Below, one piece after another: positions 8,955 through 20,117 of a DNA stretch of 64,000 bases. A program made the translations under genes and the position numbers. How positions within the stretch are numbered: the stretch's first letter is position 1; every line of letters starts with the position of its first letter. Origin of the DNA: Aphanomyces cochlioides (taxonomy: Eukaryota; Oomycota; Saprolegniomycetes; Saprolegniales; Verrucalvaceae); the NCBI GenBank assembly GCA_019828595.1, contig JAHQRK010000011.1:930001-994000 (forward strand). Reading direction: 5' to 3'. The notes below the pieces were generated by a model. That model was not told the DNA's origin, did no database searches, and saw nothing but the letters and a program-made list of their open reading frames with translations.

Positions 8955-11900
8955 TTATTCATCCGTTGACTTGGACGTCTCTTCGGGTTGGGAGATCTCG
9001 GTCGACTTTTTCTTTCTTATTTTCAGGAAGCTAAATCTCGACTTGGCTTTCTTGATGGGATGCGCATCTGGCTTGAGTTCAAGCGAGAAGGCGTTTTGAG
9101 GAGACGATGCATTTGGAGAGGACAGCGGTGAGTCTGTGTCCTTTACGGACGATCCCATGCTAAGACTCTTGAGAGGGAACTCAAAGCCAGCCCAACGGGA
9201 AATGTCGAGACGCTCCTTGAGGAAAACGCCAATGTTGTTGAAATTTCTCCCGACCTGGCTGAGAATATCCAAGATGATGTCACGGCGAACACGAAGCAGC
9301 AAGTCTTCAATCGAGCAAGTCTTGTCAGTGTAGACAAGCGAGTGAATCTTGAGCTCAAAGCCTCGCATTTCCTCGAGATGCTGCGGTGTCACAGCAGTCT
9401 TTCCACCTAGCATCTCATCCATGAGCACATTTCCTCAGCAAAACGAAAGTACTTTTATACGTGAGAAGGACCAAGACATTGCCGAGACGAATGTGCTTGA
9501 ACGTCATATTGGTCGACGCTCTCTCTGTCATTTCCACTGCATCTTTGGTCAATTCCTCATCGCGCATTGAATCTTCGCTTGTGTTGGAGACGCGAGACTT
9601 GCGACTACTGCCTTTGGTGTAGACGAGGAATTGATTACGAACTTTTTCTTCCTACGACAGTGCTCACAATGAAGATGTTTTGAGTATCGGACGTACTTGT
9701 TTATGGATTGATGGCGAGGGCGTTGACGGGTTGGAAAGAAAAGCATACAATTGCATGACAAGTTCATACGTGATGCAAACTTGGAGCGGCAGGACATTGA
9801 TTTCAAAATGCTGGACCACGGTGATGCCACCGACGGGTGGGGCCATTTCCGCATCCACTCGAATGATCACTCCTAATGGCAAAGCTCATGTAAGAACTGA
9901 AAGGTTGAGAATGGGAATACCCTTGTCGACGAATTGAATGTTCTTTGATTCGACGGGAATGACTAAATCAGGCAGTGGGGTGTGAGGCATCAAGTTGACG
10001 GCAGACAACGAGTGGACTTTGCAAGTCATGGTGCCACTCTGGTCTTCGTAATGGGCAAACGTACACTCGACATCTTGTGTCTCGAGCCGCAAGATATCAA
10101 AGCTGGGACTTTTGAGACACAGTGAAGCTCGCTCCAAGACAAAATGCAGCTCAACAGTCGGATGAACCTGCTTGTGTTGTTTGAATTCTTGAAAGAGATG
10201 GAGGATTTCGTCCGAGAGTTGGTTGACCTCGCTGACGATGAGATCCACCGTTGCATTGCTTGATGGAGGGATGATGGGAGTGCTCTGGGATGAAAAGAGC
10301 CGACGCAGTTTTCTGTCTTCGTCTCCTTCGTTGCGAATACTGCAACGACAGGATTCATGCCAACGCAATTCCATCAATTTCCAACGAACGGTACGTCGGC
10401 GATACCAAAGCTCAGGAAGCGACGAGATCGGCATTCGCTGTGTCCTTTCTTCCAAATGACGGATCATTTCGCGTGTCGTGTTAGCAAGCTTTTGCTGCTC
10501 CAACTAAATCCAGTCAGTGTAATCAACACAATTCATTTGTACCTTCTCCATAATGCGAGCTGTAAAGAGGTTTGTCATATCGGTCAAAATTTGTTTGCTC
10601 TCCAAGTCAAACGTGACATCAATGCGAGGAATATGTACTTCGATGTGATGGACTTTGGGGACATCATGCGTAATTCCAATTCCACAATCAATTGATGATG
10701 CACTCACGACTTTCTTCCACAACATGGTCGAAGAGTCACAAAAGGCTGAAGTGCAGGGCGTAATCTTCAGCCAGTGGCGCGTCGTCATATCTACATCCAT
10801 GGACGAAGTGTAGGCAAAGATTCCGCTCACAGAAATGCTAATGTGTTCTGCTTTGTTTTCCAATTCAATGGCTGGTTCGACACATCCTGATGGAATCGCT
10901 ACGAGCATAGTTCCCTAGACAAGAAATGATTCGAGGATTTGGAATCCTTTTACCTTGTGGGCAGTGTCTTGCACGGAGAGTTGGAAGTCGACAAATCTAA
11001 TGCGAACCAACGTTTGGAATGCTTCCGACATATTTTGCTCTTCGACTGGTGTCTCGGCTTTGAAGTCGTTGGAAGAGCTCACACGCAGCTTTGCCTCAAT
11101 ATCTTGCTGTAGCATGTGCTCCAGTAAATTTGCCGGTCCTGACGATTTCACAGGAGTGGCATCTACAAAGCATCCCATGAAAATTCATTCAGAGTCAATT
11201 GTACCAGTTGCTTCGTCGGCAGTGGATTCAACTTCGAGGATGACAGATCTCGGTACATCAGTCAAAGACGGTACATGTCCTTTGAAAAATTGCACCCATT
11301 CATCGACAATGTCAACCAAAGCTTCCATGGTGTCCAGGTTTACAAATACTCGTTGTTGATGGGCCAAGACGTAGCACAAGCATCCTTCCAGCGGGGATAT
11401 GGAGCTCTGTAGTGGAATTGGCTGAGGCGATGGCTGAGGATCTTCTTTCGGACAAGTCTTCAGTAAATGCTCGTCATCTTTAATATCAAAATGCTCAAGG
11501 ATGCTCTTAGTCGGAGCTGGATCGGGATCGGCAACAAGGACTTGATCAGGCAAGTGAAGTTGCTGCCGAACAGCTTGAGCTTTTTCCATTAAGTCGTCCA
11601 GAGTTTGCTCCATCTCAACGTAGGCTTGATGAATGTTTAAGAATGCTTCACCTCGGCTGCCTGTCTTAAATGTACAAATTCGAACTTGAATATCTTGGAC
11701 TCGCATGACAGCATCGTGAAGAGCCCAGTTGCACGCTTCCAACGACATCATTTGGTGTTCGAAACAATCAGCCAACGTGCGCACAATGCCTTTCGTAACA
11801 GCAAATGACGCAAACGCTTGGTGGACACTTAAGCGAATTCCTAGAGGAGATTGGTGGCTATGGTAAATTGCAATATCGATTCCATTGTTGACTTCGATCG

Positions 11901-14900
11901 ATTTAACCACCAATTGTTTTAAATGATGTTGGATTTCCAGTAGGTGCACGACTGGCTGTGTCTTATACCTCGCTCCTCTTGGAATGCGCATTTTTTCGCC
12001 GTACCAGTGCGCGAATTCCAAAAGCCATTCCACAGAATTGCCATAGATAATCACAGATGTTGAGCTCTTCTTTTCGCAGACACCAATGTCAAGGTGAACT
12101 GTGAGGCGCAAGTGAGGGGATGTGGCATTCACTTGATTTTCAGGCTCATGGACATGCGTCTGGATTATCTTGTCTAAGTCGAGGTATGTAAACTTGATCG
12201 GGTAAATATAATGAGAGCAAGTATTCCCCCAGTCCAAGCCAATCGACAATGACATGTGGTGAACATCTAATATTATGCCAAGACAATGAGGCTCAATCTT
12301 CATCTGAATCTTTTCAAGATTGACATCAACGCGGCCAGTATTGTACTGCACTTGGAAATTATCCACGTGAATAAGCAGGAAATCTGTATAAGCCGTCAGC
12401 AACTTCACGGCCGTGTTGCGGCAAGTGACCACTATATTCCCATGAACTAGGCGACGTAAAATATCCCAATAAGAAACTTTGCCGACTTCAAATGTTGGCA
12501 GCAAATGAGGAATACAACGCTCAGCGTCTTGAGCCAACTCCCACAATATTGGATTCATCAGCGGGCTGTACGACACTGTAGTACTGTTGACAGTCACACT
12601 GAGGTCGAGAAAGACTTTCATGGGCATGACTGACGCAGCGATGCGAATGTGTTTGAAATCGGTCAAGGGAACATTTTGGACGACGTGCATGGCTGTTGTA
12701 CTCGTAGATTGAGCGAAAATAGTATCACCAGTGACTTTAATCGCTTCAATGTTGACAGGCGTGAAGGATTGTCGAAATTTTGCTCTGAAGGATTCGATGG
12801 TCAAGTCAAGTGTTACACCCACGAGTATATCAAAGCACGGGCGAACACATTTTGGAATTTGCAGTAGAGTTTGAGTTGCCAAGTCGAGCTCTTTGATCTT
12901 TCGAATAAGGCGGATTTCATCCGACCAAGGTTGAATTTGGCCATTGACATGAGCAATTGACAGCTGTATGCGAGGTTTTGGGCTGTGCCGTTGCTGTTTT
13001 AATCGTTGGATGTATAACAGAGCATTCTTCTCTAAGAGAGACTGGTTCATTGCATCGCGAGAGCCAGCAGCCAGTAGGTCAGCATTTGTTAATTTCAATG
13101 AATTCCATTGCTCATCTGCCATTTGTCGGCGTCGCTCTTGTCCAACCAACTCATCCTTCCAAATTGGTAGCATGTGCTCCAACCAGCACTCAAAAGGATC
13201 GTCTCGCCATTCAATCACGACATGCCGAACGTCCACCCAAATGACAGGGTTTGTAGGTTCGGGCAGTTTTAAGAAATATCGATAAAAAAGAGGTTGCTGT
13301 GGACGCCAGTAGACTGCCAATACTTCGTTCAATGCTGCTAGCAAGAGTGCGACTTGGTCTTGCAATAAGTTGGACATTTCAACCAGTGGGGTCAAACATA
13401 TATGAGGCAATGTCATGTGAATGTCCTCAAATGCAAGACTCAGGCCATCAGTTGGCAAACACGGAGGTGTCAACTTGAGTGCCTTTTGCCTCTGACGAAG
13501 CACAGCTTCAAAGTCGCCAAAGACGTAGTCGGGCCGATTGTCGACTGTATGACGGACTGCCACTGAATCGACAAATACAAGTTGCTCGTCTCGCCACTTG
13601 ATTTCAATGCCTTTAAATTTCCAAAGTTCAGGGAGATCATCACCCCCAAAATTTTGCAAGCTTAATTCCAGGCGAAATTCTGGAGCTGAAACATGAACGT
13701 TCTCAATTGCAAGACGGTGAAGCTTATCCCCCGATGCGCTAATAAGAGTTGGAAAGAGGGAATCCATGACATCGTAGGCAGCTTTGTCGTTCATTGGAAG
13801 ATTCATCCCGACGACAAACTTAGAATGAGCAGGGGCAACGTGCAAAGTGTAGCTGTGAAATAACTGAAAGAGCAGTTTATACACAGCAGTCGTCACATCT
13901 TGTACAACCTTCATGACCCGAATTTGAGTCATTACGTCCCACGTGACGAACACATCTCGGCCGTACAAATCGACCACAGATGAAATTCCCACGGGAGTTT
14001 CCTCCACAGCAAAATGCCCAAGGACCAAGTAAGACTTGGTTTTTGGACCGTGCAAGACTTTTGTGCGTTCCATGTGCAAACGAAAGGCGGGGGATGTTGC
14101 GTCTGTTTCGATGGAAAAGCTGTCCATGGTCACTTGCTCAAGCATTGCTGATGCTCCCTCGCCGAGAGAAAATGGAAAGACGGCAGTAACTCGCTTTAAG
14201 ACACCTTGGAACTTTACCTTCTCATAAAGGTTGTCTCGTCCAAAAATGGCTTCGAATGGCCGCTTGGGTGGAATTCCTGCTGTCCATGGCACTTTTGGAG
14301 TTGCGAAAAGTTGTTTGAGTGGTTCTTGGCATGTAAACATGACAAAATGAAAGACACCACCGATGGCATGCAAAAGCAGCGGTGAATAGCACAGTTCAAC
14401 CCATTCCCCTTCCATTTCAATTTCGGCTGGCTCGTCTGAAGTGCCAGTGATAACCGCAGCCGATGGAAAGAAAAACATGCGCAGGTAGTCAAGACTGAGA
14501 GATGCCGTCGTAATAGAGTCGTGGAGAACCCAAAAGCTTGTGCGATTCAAGCGAAGTTCAGTTCGAGCACGGGTACTAAGGCTTTCGTGGGGAAATATGC
14601 TGGCGTAAATGTCTTCGACACGAATTTCCACGGGTGGGCAGTGGAGTGAGGGATCCTTGGAGTCCAAAACAGATGACGAGCGGGGCAGAATGTTCACTGT
14701 CAGCTTGGTCACCTTGCAATGGGTTTCGAATGAAGATAAGAAGGGTGGTAATGGTGGGGGAGTGGATAAAGATAATTTTGAAACAAAGGAAATCCACGGC
14801 TCGAGTGAGTCACACAAATGAATGCTGACATGCTTCAGCTCACAAGATAGCTTTGCCGCCAAAGAAGCTCCACCCGAGGTAATATCTGTCGAGCAAGTAG

Positions 14901-16054
14901 CGGGTTCTATTTGTAACAGTTGAACTTGGTCAACCAAATTCACTGTTATTGAGCCAATCTCTGTGCCAAGTCGGTGATGAATCGCTTGTAAATGGTGTTT
15001 GTTTTCATTGTAGATGGCAATTTGTCTCAAGTTAGCTTTCATCGCATCCGACTGATGTTTCATGGATAGTTCGATGTCGTTCCAGTTCAAAGACACATTT
15101 GCAGGCAGAAGCGACATTAATATGTTCACAGTGCGAACATCAACTGGTGACGGTGAGATTGGCAGCTCGAGTAGTGTTGATGATATGTTGTTGATAGGGG
15201 CTGTTGTTGTCATGACTCGCAAATGCTGACCGGTGATATGAACGCTGTTTGGCAATGGAAGTCGAAGATCTTGGGCATTTTGAGAGATTGGGAGTGACAC
15301 TTTGACTTCGATTCCTTGTACTTCGGCATTAATATCTACTTGAGGAGCATGGACTTGCATGGCTTGGTCGGCACAAACTTTAATCGAAATGACAACTTCA
15401 TACTTTTCGGGGTCAAGGCAACCATGTATCGAAACTGCTGCATTCTATACGCAAAAAGTTAGAAAAGAGGAAAGGTATGTAAAACTCACGTTGATGCTAA
15501 CGATAACTTGCTCTCGTTTTGCGTCATGGAGTGTAAGTGTGATTTTGTCCACATTTAATTTGACCAGATGCATAAATCGGAAGACGAAGCCAAATCTGTG
15601 GAGCTGTGGAAGCACTTGTGACCAAATTGGGTGCGTGGGAGACTGCAAGTCACCAAGGATATCAATCGAAGGTGCTTTTGACGCAACTTTTGTTGTACGC
15701 TGGATCAAATCAACTTGAATGGATGGCACAACGAGTAGAAGGAAATTTTCTTGGCCGGGCGCTTTCAAGAACTTGATAAACAAGCCCCAAAGCCGAAAGT
15801 AAACATGGTGAATCTTTATGTCGGCAGTCATGCACTCGTTGATTGCAATGCCTTTGAAAAGTCCTAGACAAATCCATGAGGTCAGAGTTTCAAGCTTCGT
15901 ACTTGAATGACATCTGTAGATACATACATTGATCACAATTTGCAATACCTACAAGTTTCTTCCCATTAACATTCATTCATTCTTTGCTTTTTACCAAGGA
16001 AATTCCGATCGCAACGCAAAGAGCGCATGCAATCCAAATGAGGGCGTCGCGCAT
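8955..16054 (-). CDS. BLTP2: Bridge-like lipid transfer protein 2 (hobbit/KIAA0100/SABRE/FMP27 family)
   Basis: Proteins of this family form a long hydrophobic groove that moves lipids at ER-plasma membrane contacts. Nine exons are 15995-16054, 15490-15948, 11205-15444, 10954-11162, 10543-10914, 9921-10503, 9697-9872, 9453-9651 and 8955-9406. They total 6750 nt, or 2249 residues (human about 2235). The first exon codes a membrane anchor (MRDALIWIACALCVAIGISL), as expected for ER tethering. Around residue 921, WRDDPFECWLE followed by an Arg-rich helix matches the FMP27-type signature. The C-terminal part has RVDAEMAPPVGGITVVQHFE and then FELKIHSLVYTDKTC, and RRDIILDILSQVGRNFN, the most conserved stretch of the family. 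It ends in a basic Ser-rich tail. The 4.2 kb exon 3 contrasts with the tiny introns. The stop lies 4 nt from the convergent CACYBP stop. Confidence 0.9.
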
Positions 16055-16408
16055 CTCCTTCGCGGAAAAAATACGTTCATGAAAAAGATCTTCCGTTATC
16101 CGGAAAAATCCGGTTAATTAGAATCTCTCTTATTTCATATTCTTCGTCTCACATGCAGGTCCAAGGAAACCTTGACGTGATGTGATTTCCGAGAAGCGAG
16201 CAGATGATGCTGACTCCTGCCCGCCAATGACTACTAGCGCCCTAATAAGCCTATGCGACATCCAGGGCGGGCACTAAAAAACCTGTGACCGGGAGACCAG
16301 GGTACTGTGATCCTTTGATCCGTATCCCTTCGAAGCGACTGATTGGATGCAAAAATGCATCACATTTTTCATGCAAAATTCCATATATTCTGTTTCGGAT
16401 AAACAAAT
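16055..16408. other. Upstream region of BLTP2, no gene
   Basis: This holds the BLTP2 promoter side. Two ATCCGG boxes lie about 40-55 nt upstream of the ATG (around 16094-16112). Further out is a moderately GC-rich stretch (16180-16340) in which I see no ORF. Its short GGGAGACCAGGG run slightly recalls 5S rRNA, but no 5S gene can be built from it. Confidence 0.45.
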
Positions 16409-16860
16409 GAAGGCACGGAAAACAAAATCAGACTTATTGCCAATCAGACAGCTTGTTGTTACGTATACAGCGCTATAGAGCGCGTCTGTGGTTACATATT
16501 AAGCCTACTTGGGGCCCAAGAAGTGAAATAGTCGCTGTGTACCGACGTCCCGAAGTCGACCATCGGCGGACTTTGAAAAAATTTCATATTTGAGATTTCT
16601 ACATTTTTGGATTCGTCTTGAGGAGATCTATCGATTGCACCAGTTTAAATCATCAAAATAGAAAGAATACGACGTTTGAACTTGATTGAAACATGTTCTA
16701 AACATATGCTTTCTCAATAACTTCAATATAATCCAAAATTCGAAGAAAGTTGTTTTTTTGTGTTTTTGCGAAAATAAGATTCCAGAGTTCAAAAACTTTA
16801 AGGCCGATTATGTCAGCAATTAATTTTGCGAGGAAGTCCGATTTTGTTTTCCGTGCCTTC
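16409..16860. mobile_element. 452-bp non-autonomous inverted-repeat element (MITE)
   Basis: The ends are 27-bp inverted repeats that differ at one base: 16409-16435 (begins GAAGGCACGG) and 16834-16860 (ends CCGTGCCTTC). AAAT occurs directly outside both ends (16405-16408 and 16861-16864) and looks like a 4-bp target duplication. The inside has no open frame and includes a short palindrome GCGCTATAGAGCGC. The transposon family is not identified. Confidence 0.72.
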
Positions 16861-16965
16861 AAATGGATGATGAAATTTTGTGAGAAACACCATATGATAC
16901 TTTTTGTTGCTGGCGGGACAAATTAAAAATATCATTCAATCTTTTGATATATTGTGAGATTCATT

Positions 16966-16973
16966 CTAAATAG
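16966..16973. repeat. Left 8-bp target-site duplication
   Basis: CTAAATAG lies directly outside the left end of the 5.5-kb element and is repeated exactly at 22473-22480. It fits the hAT target pattern nTnnnnAn. Confidence 0.8.
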
Positions 16974-17194
16974 TAGGGTGGGCAAGTACTCTGAAGGGAG
17001 TACGAACTCTGGAGGGAGTATGTCGGAGTAAAAGGAGTGATAAGAATAATCGCGACTGTCGTATTGGGACAAGTCATGAATTGCTCATGTTCGACGGTTG
17101 ATATTTATGGCGTTCGGCTCATAAGATTCGCAGTGCCGCTTATAATAGAGCATCTATTGCTCGGTTGGTGAAACCACAACCCAATCTGCTCGCT

Positions 17195-17371
17195 ATGACC
17201 GATAGAAAGAAAAGAAGCGCGATGTGGGATCACTTCAATGAAGTGATCATAGAATCCAAACGAAAAAGTGAATGCAAGTACTGCAAAGCGATGCTTGTAC
17301 CCGACACTCACAAGATGCATTGGCATCTCGAAGCACGCTGCAACGCAGCACCGAGAGATTTGATACGATAG
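17195..17371 (+). CDS. BED-type zinc-finger ORF, likely hAT transposase N-terminal remnant
   Basis: The frame gives 58 residues from the ATG at 17195. It reads as a BED finger: an aromatic start (AMWDHFNEV), then C-x2-C (ECKYCK) and a His/Cys end (HWHLEARC). hAT transposases begin with such a finger to bind their terminal repeats, which fits the hAT-like ends of the host element. The stop after RDLIR is followed by open stretches in other frames (17380-17520), so the rest of the transposase appears lost or decayed. A spliced longer gene cannot be excluded. Confidence 0.5.
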   Translation: MTDRKKRSAMWDHFNEVIIESKRKSECKYCKAMLVPDTHKMHWHLEARCNAAPRDLIR

Positions 17372-17742
17372 CAATGATTTTAGCACTTTACTCAATGTTC
17401 CTGACGTTGAGGACGGTGACCACATTGACACACCATACCACTTGAACCTTCTGGATTCACTCCAGCAATGTCTGAGTTCATCCAGCAAGCTGTCATCACG
17501 TTTCTTTCGAGCAGCATGAAGCTAAAGAATTGACAGGAATAAGGTTTATACATGCCTTGCACATATGCTTGTCGTAACACTACCCTTATCACTACGGAGT
17601 GCGACGGTGTACTCCGTCGGTAGTATTAGGGAATTTTCGGTAAGCCATGTTTCCGTTTCAATTTCCCAAACGAAACGAGAAGAATGAAATGAAAATACTG
17701 TCAAATTTTCATTCTCCGGAAAAAGCAGGACGTTTGATAAAC

Positions 17743-17750
17743 TATATAAG
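17743..17750 (+). promoter_or_regulatory. TATA-like box upstream of the tyrosine recombinase
   Basis: TATATAAG lies 110 nt before the recombinase ATG. A TATCCGG box follows at about 17793. The position is plausible for a core promoter, but no transcript start can be seen. Confidence 0.35.
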
Positions 17751-17859
17751 GTTTGGTAGGACATGGTGCCCTCCGTTTTCTGGATAAGCAAGTTATCCGG
17801 CTTTTGAGTTGAGGCTGCCAGCAGCCACAAACAAAATCTCACAAGAAAACGCAGGACAC

Positions 17860-19941
17860 ATGTCCCGCGGAACTGAAGTTTGGAGTTTTGACGAGCTGAA
17901 TGAAGAAGTGCGTGAAATTCGAGCAAACACTGTCTCAAAACGCTCAAGGGATATCTACATGAATTCTTATGCTAGGTTTGTCTCGTGGCTCGTCATACAC
18001 AAGCAAAACTTAGTGCCTGATGCCTTTTTTGACTTTCTTGGACCGCAACCTGCATCGCATCCTGCGCTTTTTGCCTCTGTAAAGTCGCTTTTGATGGATT
18101 CGAACTGCTGCCCACCAATTCATTTTGATCGTTTGACAGCTCCCGATTTTGTGGTATGGATTTTGACGTTGAAGAAAAAAAATGGGGATCGACTAAGTTA
18201 CTCTGCTTTAAACACGCATCGAGCTGGACTTTTCAACTTGTTTCGACGTTTTGGTGTGTCTATGTCAACAACATTGGAAAAGGAGATGTCAAACCATTTC
18301 AGAGGGTTGAAACGCAGTATTGCAGAAAGCACAGCCTCTGGCAATGGACGAATTAAAGTTGGTAAAGACCCCTTGTCTATTGATACCTTTCATTTTTTGT
18401 CCAAAGCATTGCTCCTCGTCACAGACTTGAATGCTGTATTTGCACGAACATTCATGCTCGTTGCTTGGAATCTAATGTGCCGTTCGTCCAATGCCTTTGG
18501 AATAATGCTTGAGCACATGGAATGGTCAAATGATGCGTTGAGAATCTATTTTGCACATATGAAGAATGACCAAGGTGGTGACAGACCTCGAGATCCCCGC
18601 CACGTCTATGCTAATCCAAAACATCCTGCTTTATGTCCGATATTGGCGTTGGGAATCTACTGGTCCTGCTACAGTTTTGACAGTGATACAAAGCAGCTTT
18701 TCCCGGGATCAAATCAGTATGAACGCTTCCGAAAGGAATTGGCACGAATTTTATCAAAAGACAACATTTCTGGTGAAATGAGACGAAGGGGTATCAATAT
18801 TGAAGACATTGGTACACACTCTTTGCGCAAAGGGGCCTCAACATTCTGTTCGTCTGGCTCCACAGCTTGTCCATCGTCAACGGCTGTCCATTTGCGCGCG
18901 GGCTGGTCATTGGGCGGGGTGCAAGATACATACCTGCGGTATGAAGCAGCAGGCGACCAGTATGTTGGGCGAACTGTTTGTGGGCTTCCTATCAACTCTT
19001 ACGAATTTGCGTTGCTCCTTCCTCATTTCGTTTGCTACAATGACACTCTTGCATCTGCACTTGATGTATGTTTTCCACGTGCGCCTGGTCATCTACAATT
19101 TGTCTTAGAGTATGCACTTGCATCTCTTGTCTACCATTCGAATTATCTTGTTGAGAGTCTTCAGCCAAATCATCCCATATTTTTGTCGCCGTTGTTTTTG
19201 GATCCTGCCTTGATGCGGGGATTGAAATCTATTGTTCATTGTGACGTCGAATCCCCAAGTCAAAATCTTACACCTACGGGTGTGCCTCCTCACGTCACTA
19301 TCCTCATGGAGTTACATTTGCTTCGTCGAAACACTGATGCTACGCAAATGTGTATTAAAGAGTCGTGTGAAATGGTTACGACGAGGATAATTGACGCGCT
19401 TGAAGAGCGCCCCGGCTTTGGTAGCTCTATCTCATTGGATTCTATAAGGGACACAATTGTGTCATGCTTGCAGGGGGAAGGATTAAATGTCGGTGCTCAA
19501 TCATCTCGCGTGTGCTCGGACGAAACTCCTCATGTTGTTGCTTCGACAAGTCCCAACCAAGAACTTCGCTTGCTCCCTGGATTGCCGCAAAATTATACAC
19601 TCCCAAACGGCTCACTGTACCAGATGTGGATACTGTGGTGTTGTGGTAGCCCCGCTGAGTCGACTCCACAATTAAGATTTGTGAGCTCTGGTTGGCGACT
19701 CGACAGAAATCTGCAAAAACGACTCAGTGACCTCCGCTTCCTCATGCGCCGTATCGAATCAAAAGCACGCAGCTTGACCATGATGAAGACGTCAATGACC
19801 CAAGACGAGGCCCAGAAGGTGTTCCTTGCTTGTGGGGATGCTATTTCCATCAACAACACGACTCATCAATCTCGGGTTCGCCGCCGTGGTCAGCTCACTT
19901 GGAGAACTCTCGTGAAGTTGTTGAGAAAGCACCAGGAATAG
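17860..19941 (+). CDS. Tyrosine recombinase (Crypton-like)
   Basis: The frame gives 693 residues without introns, from the first ATG (the open frame upstream starts at TTG). An N-terminal SAM-like core-binding region (residues about 10-160, SYARFVSWLV, SALNTHRAGLFNLFRRFG) precedes the catalytic domain. All catalytic positions of the family are visible: R208 (LMCRSS), K235 (AHMKNDQGG), H320 and R323 (THSLRKGA), W349 (AGWSLGG) and Y358 (DTYLRY), nine residues after the Trp. The C-terminal 300 residues are unassigned. Such enzymes move Crypton transposons by cutting and joining DNA through the Tyr. The frame is undamaged, so the protein could be active. I assign it to a Crypton-like group on motif style only. 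Confidence 0.85.
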   Translation: MSRGTEVWSFDELNEEVREIRANTVSKRSRDIYMNSYARFVSWLVIHKQNLVPDAFFDFLGPQPASHPALFASVKSLLMDSNCCPPIHFDRLTAPDFVVWILTLKKKNGDRLSYSALNTHRAGLFNLFRRFGVSMSTTLEKEMSNHFRGLKRSIAESTASGNGRIKVGKDPLSIDTFHFLSKALLLVTDLNAVFARTFMLVAWNLMCRSSNAFGIMLEHMEWSNDALRIYFAHMKNDQGGDRPRDPRHVYANPKHPALCPILALGIYWSCYSFDSDTKQLFPGSNQYERFRKELARILSKDNISGEMRRRGINIEDIGTHSLRKGASTFCSSGSTACPSSTAVHLRAGWSLGGVQDTYLRYEAAGDQYVGRTVCGLPINSYEFALLLPHFVCYNDTLASALDVCFPRAPGHLQFVLEYALASLVYHSNYLVESLQPNHPIFLSPLFLDPALMRGLKSIVHCDVESPSQNLTPTGVPPHVTILMELHLLRRNTDATQMCIKESCEMVTTRIIDALEERPGFGSSISLDSIRDTIVSCLQGEGLNVGAQSSRVCSDETPHVVASTSPNQELRLLPGLPQNYTLPNGSLYQMWILWCCGSPAESTPQLRFVSSGWRLDRNLQKRLSDLRFLMRRIESKARSLTMMKTSMTQDEAQKVFLACGDAISINNTTHQSRVRRRGQLTWRTLVKLLRKHQE

Positions 19942-20117
19942 ATGCGTCAAATTCATTGAACCTAACGTTAAAGTGATAAATCATGTACGTTTTAGAGTCC
20001 TCCTTTCGTCCTACCAATTCCGACTAAGAGTCATTTTCGCTATGATGATACGGATAATTATCCGTTTCCATCATCGGATGTTCCTTTTTTAACAAGGTTG
20101 TTCTGTGATGCTCAAAT

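Noticed and set aside
16180..16340. Possible 5S rRNA or 5S-derived element
   Set aside because: Only a short GGGAGACC-like run matches. No 5S secondary structure or full-length similarity could be built.
17573..17582. AACACTACCC at about 17574 and again near 22290 as inner transposon ends
   Set aside because: The two copies are in direct, not inverted, orientation and have no matching flanks, so they do not define an inner element.
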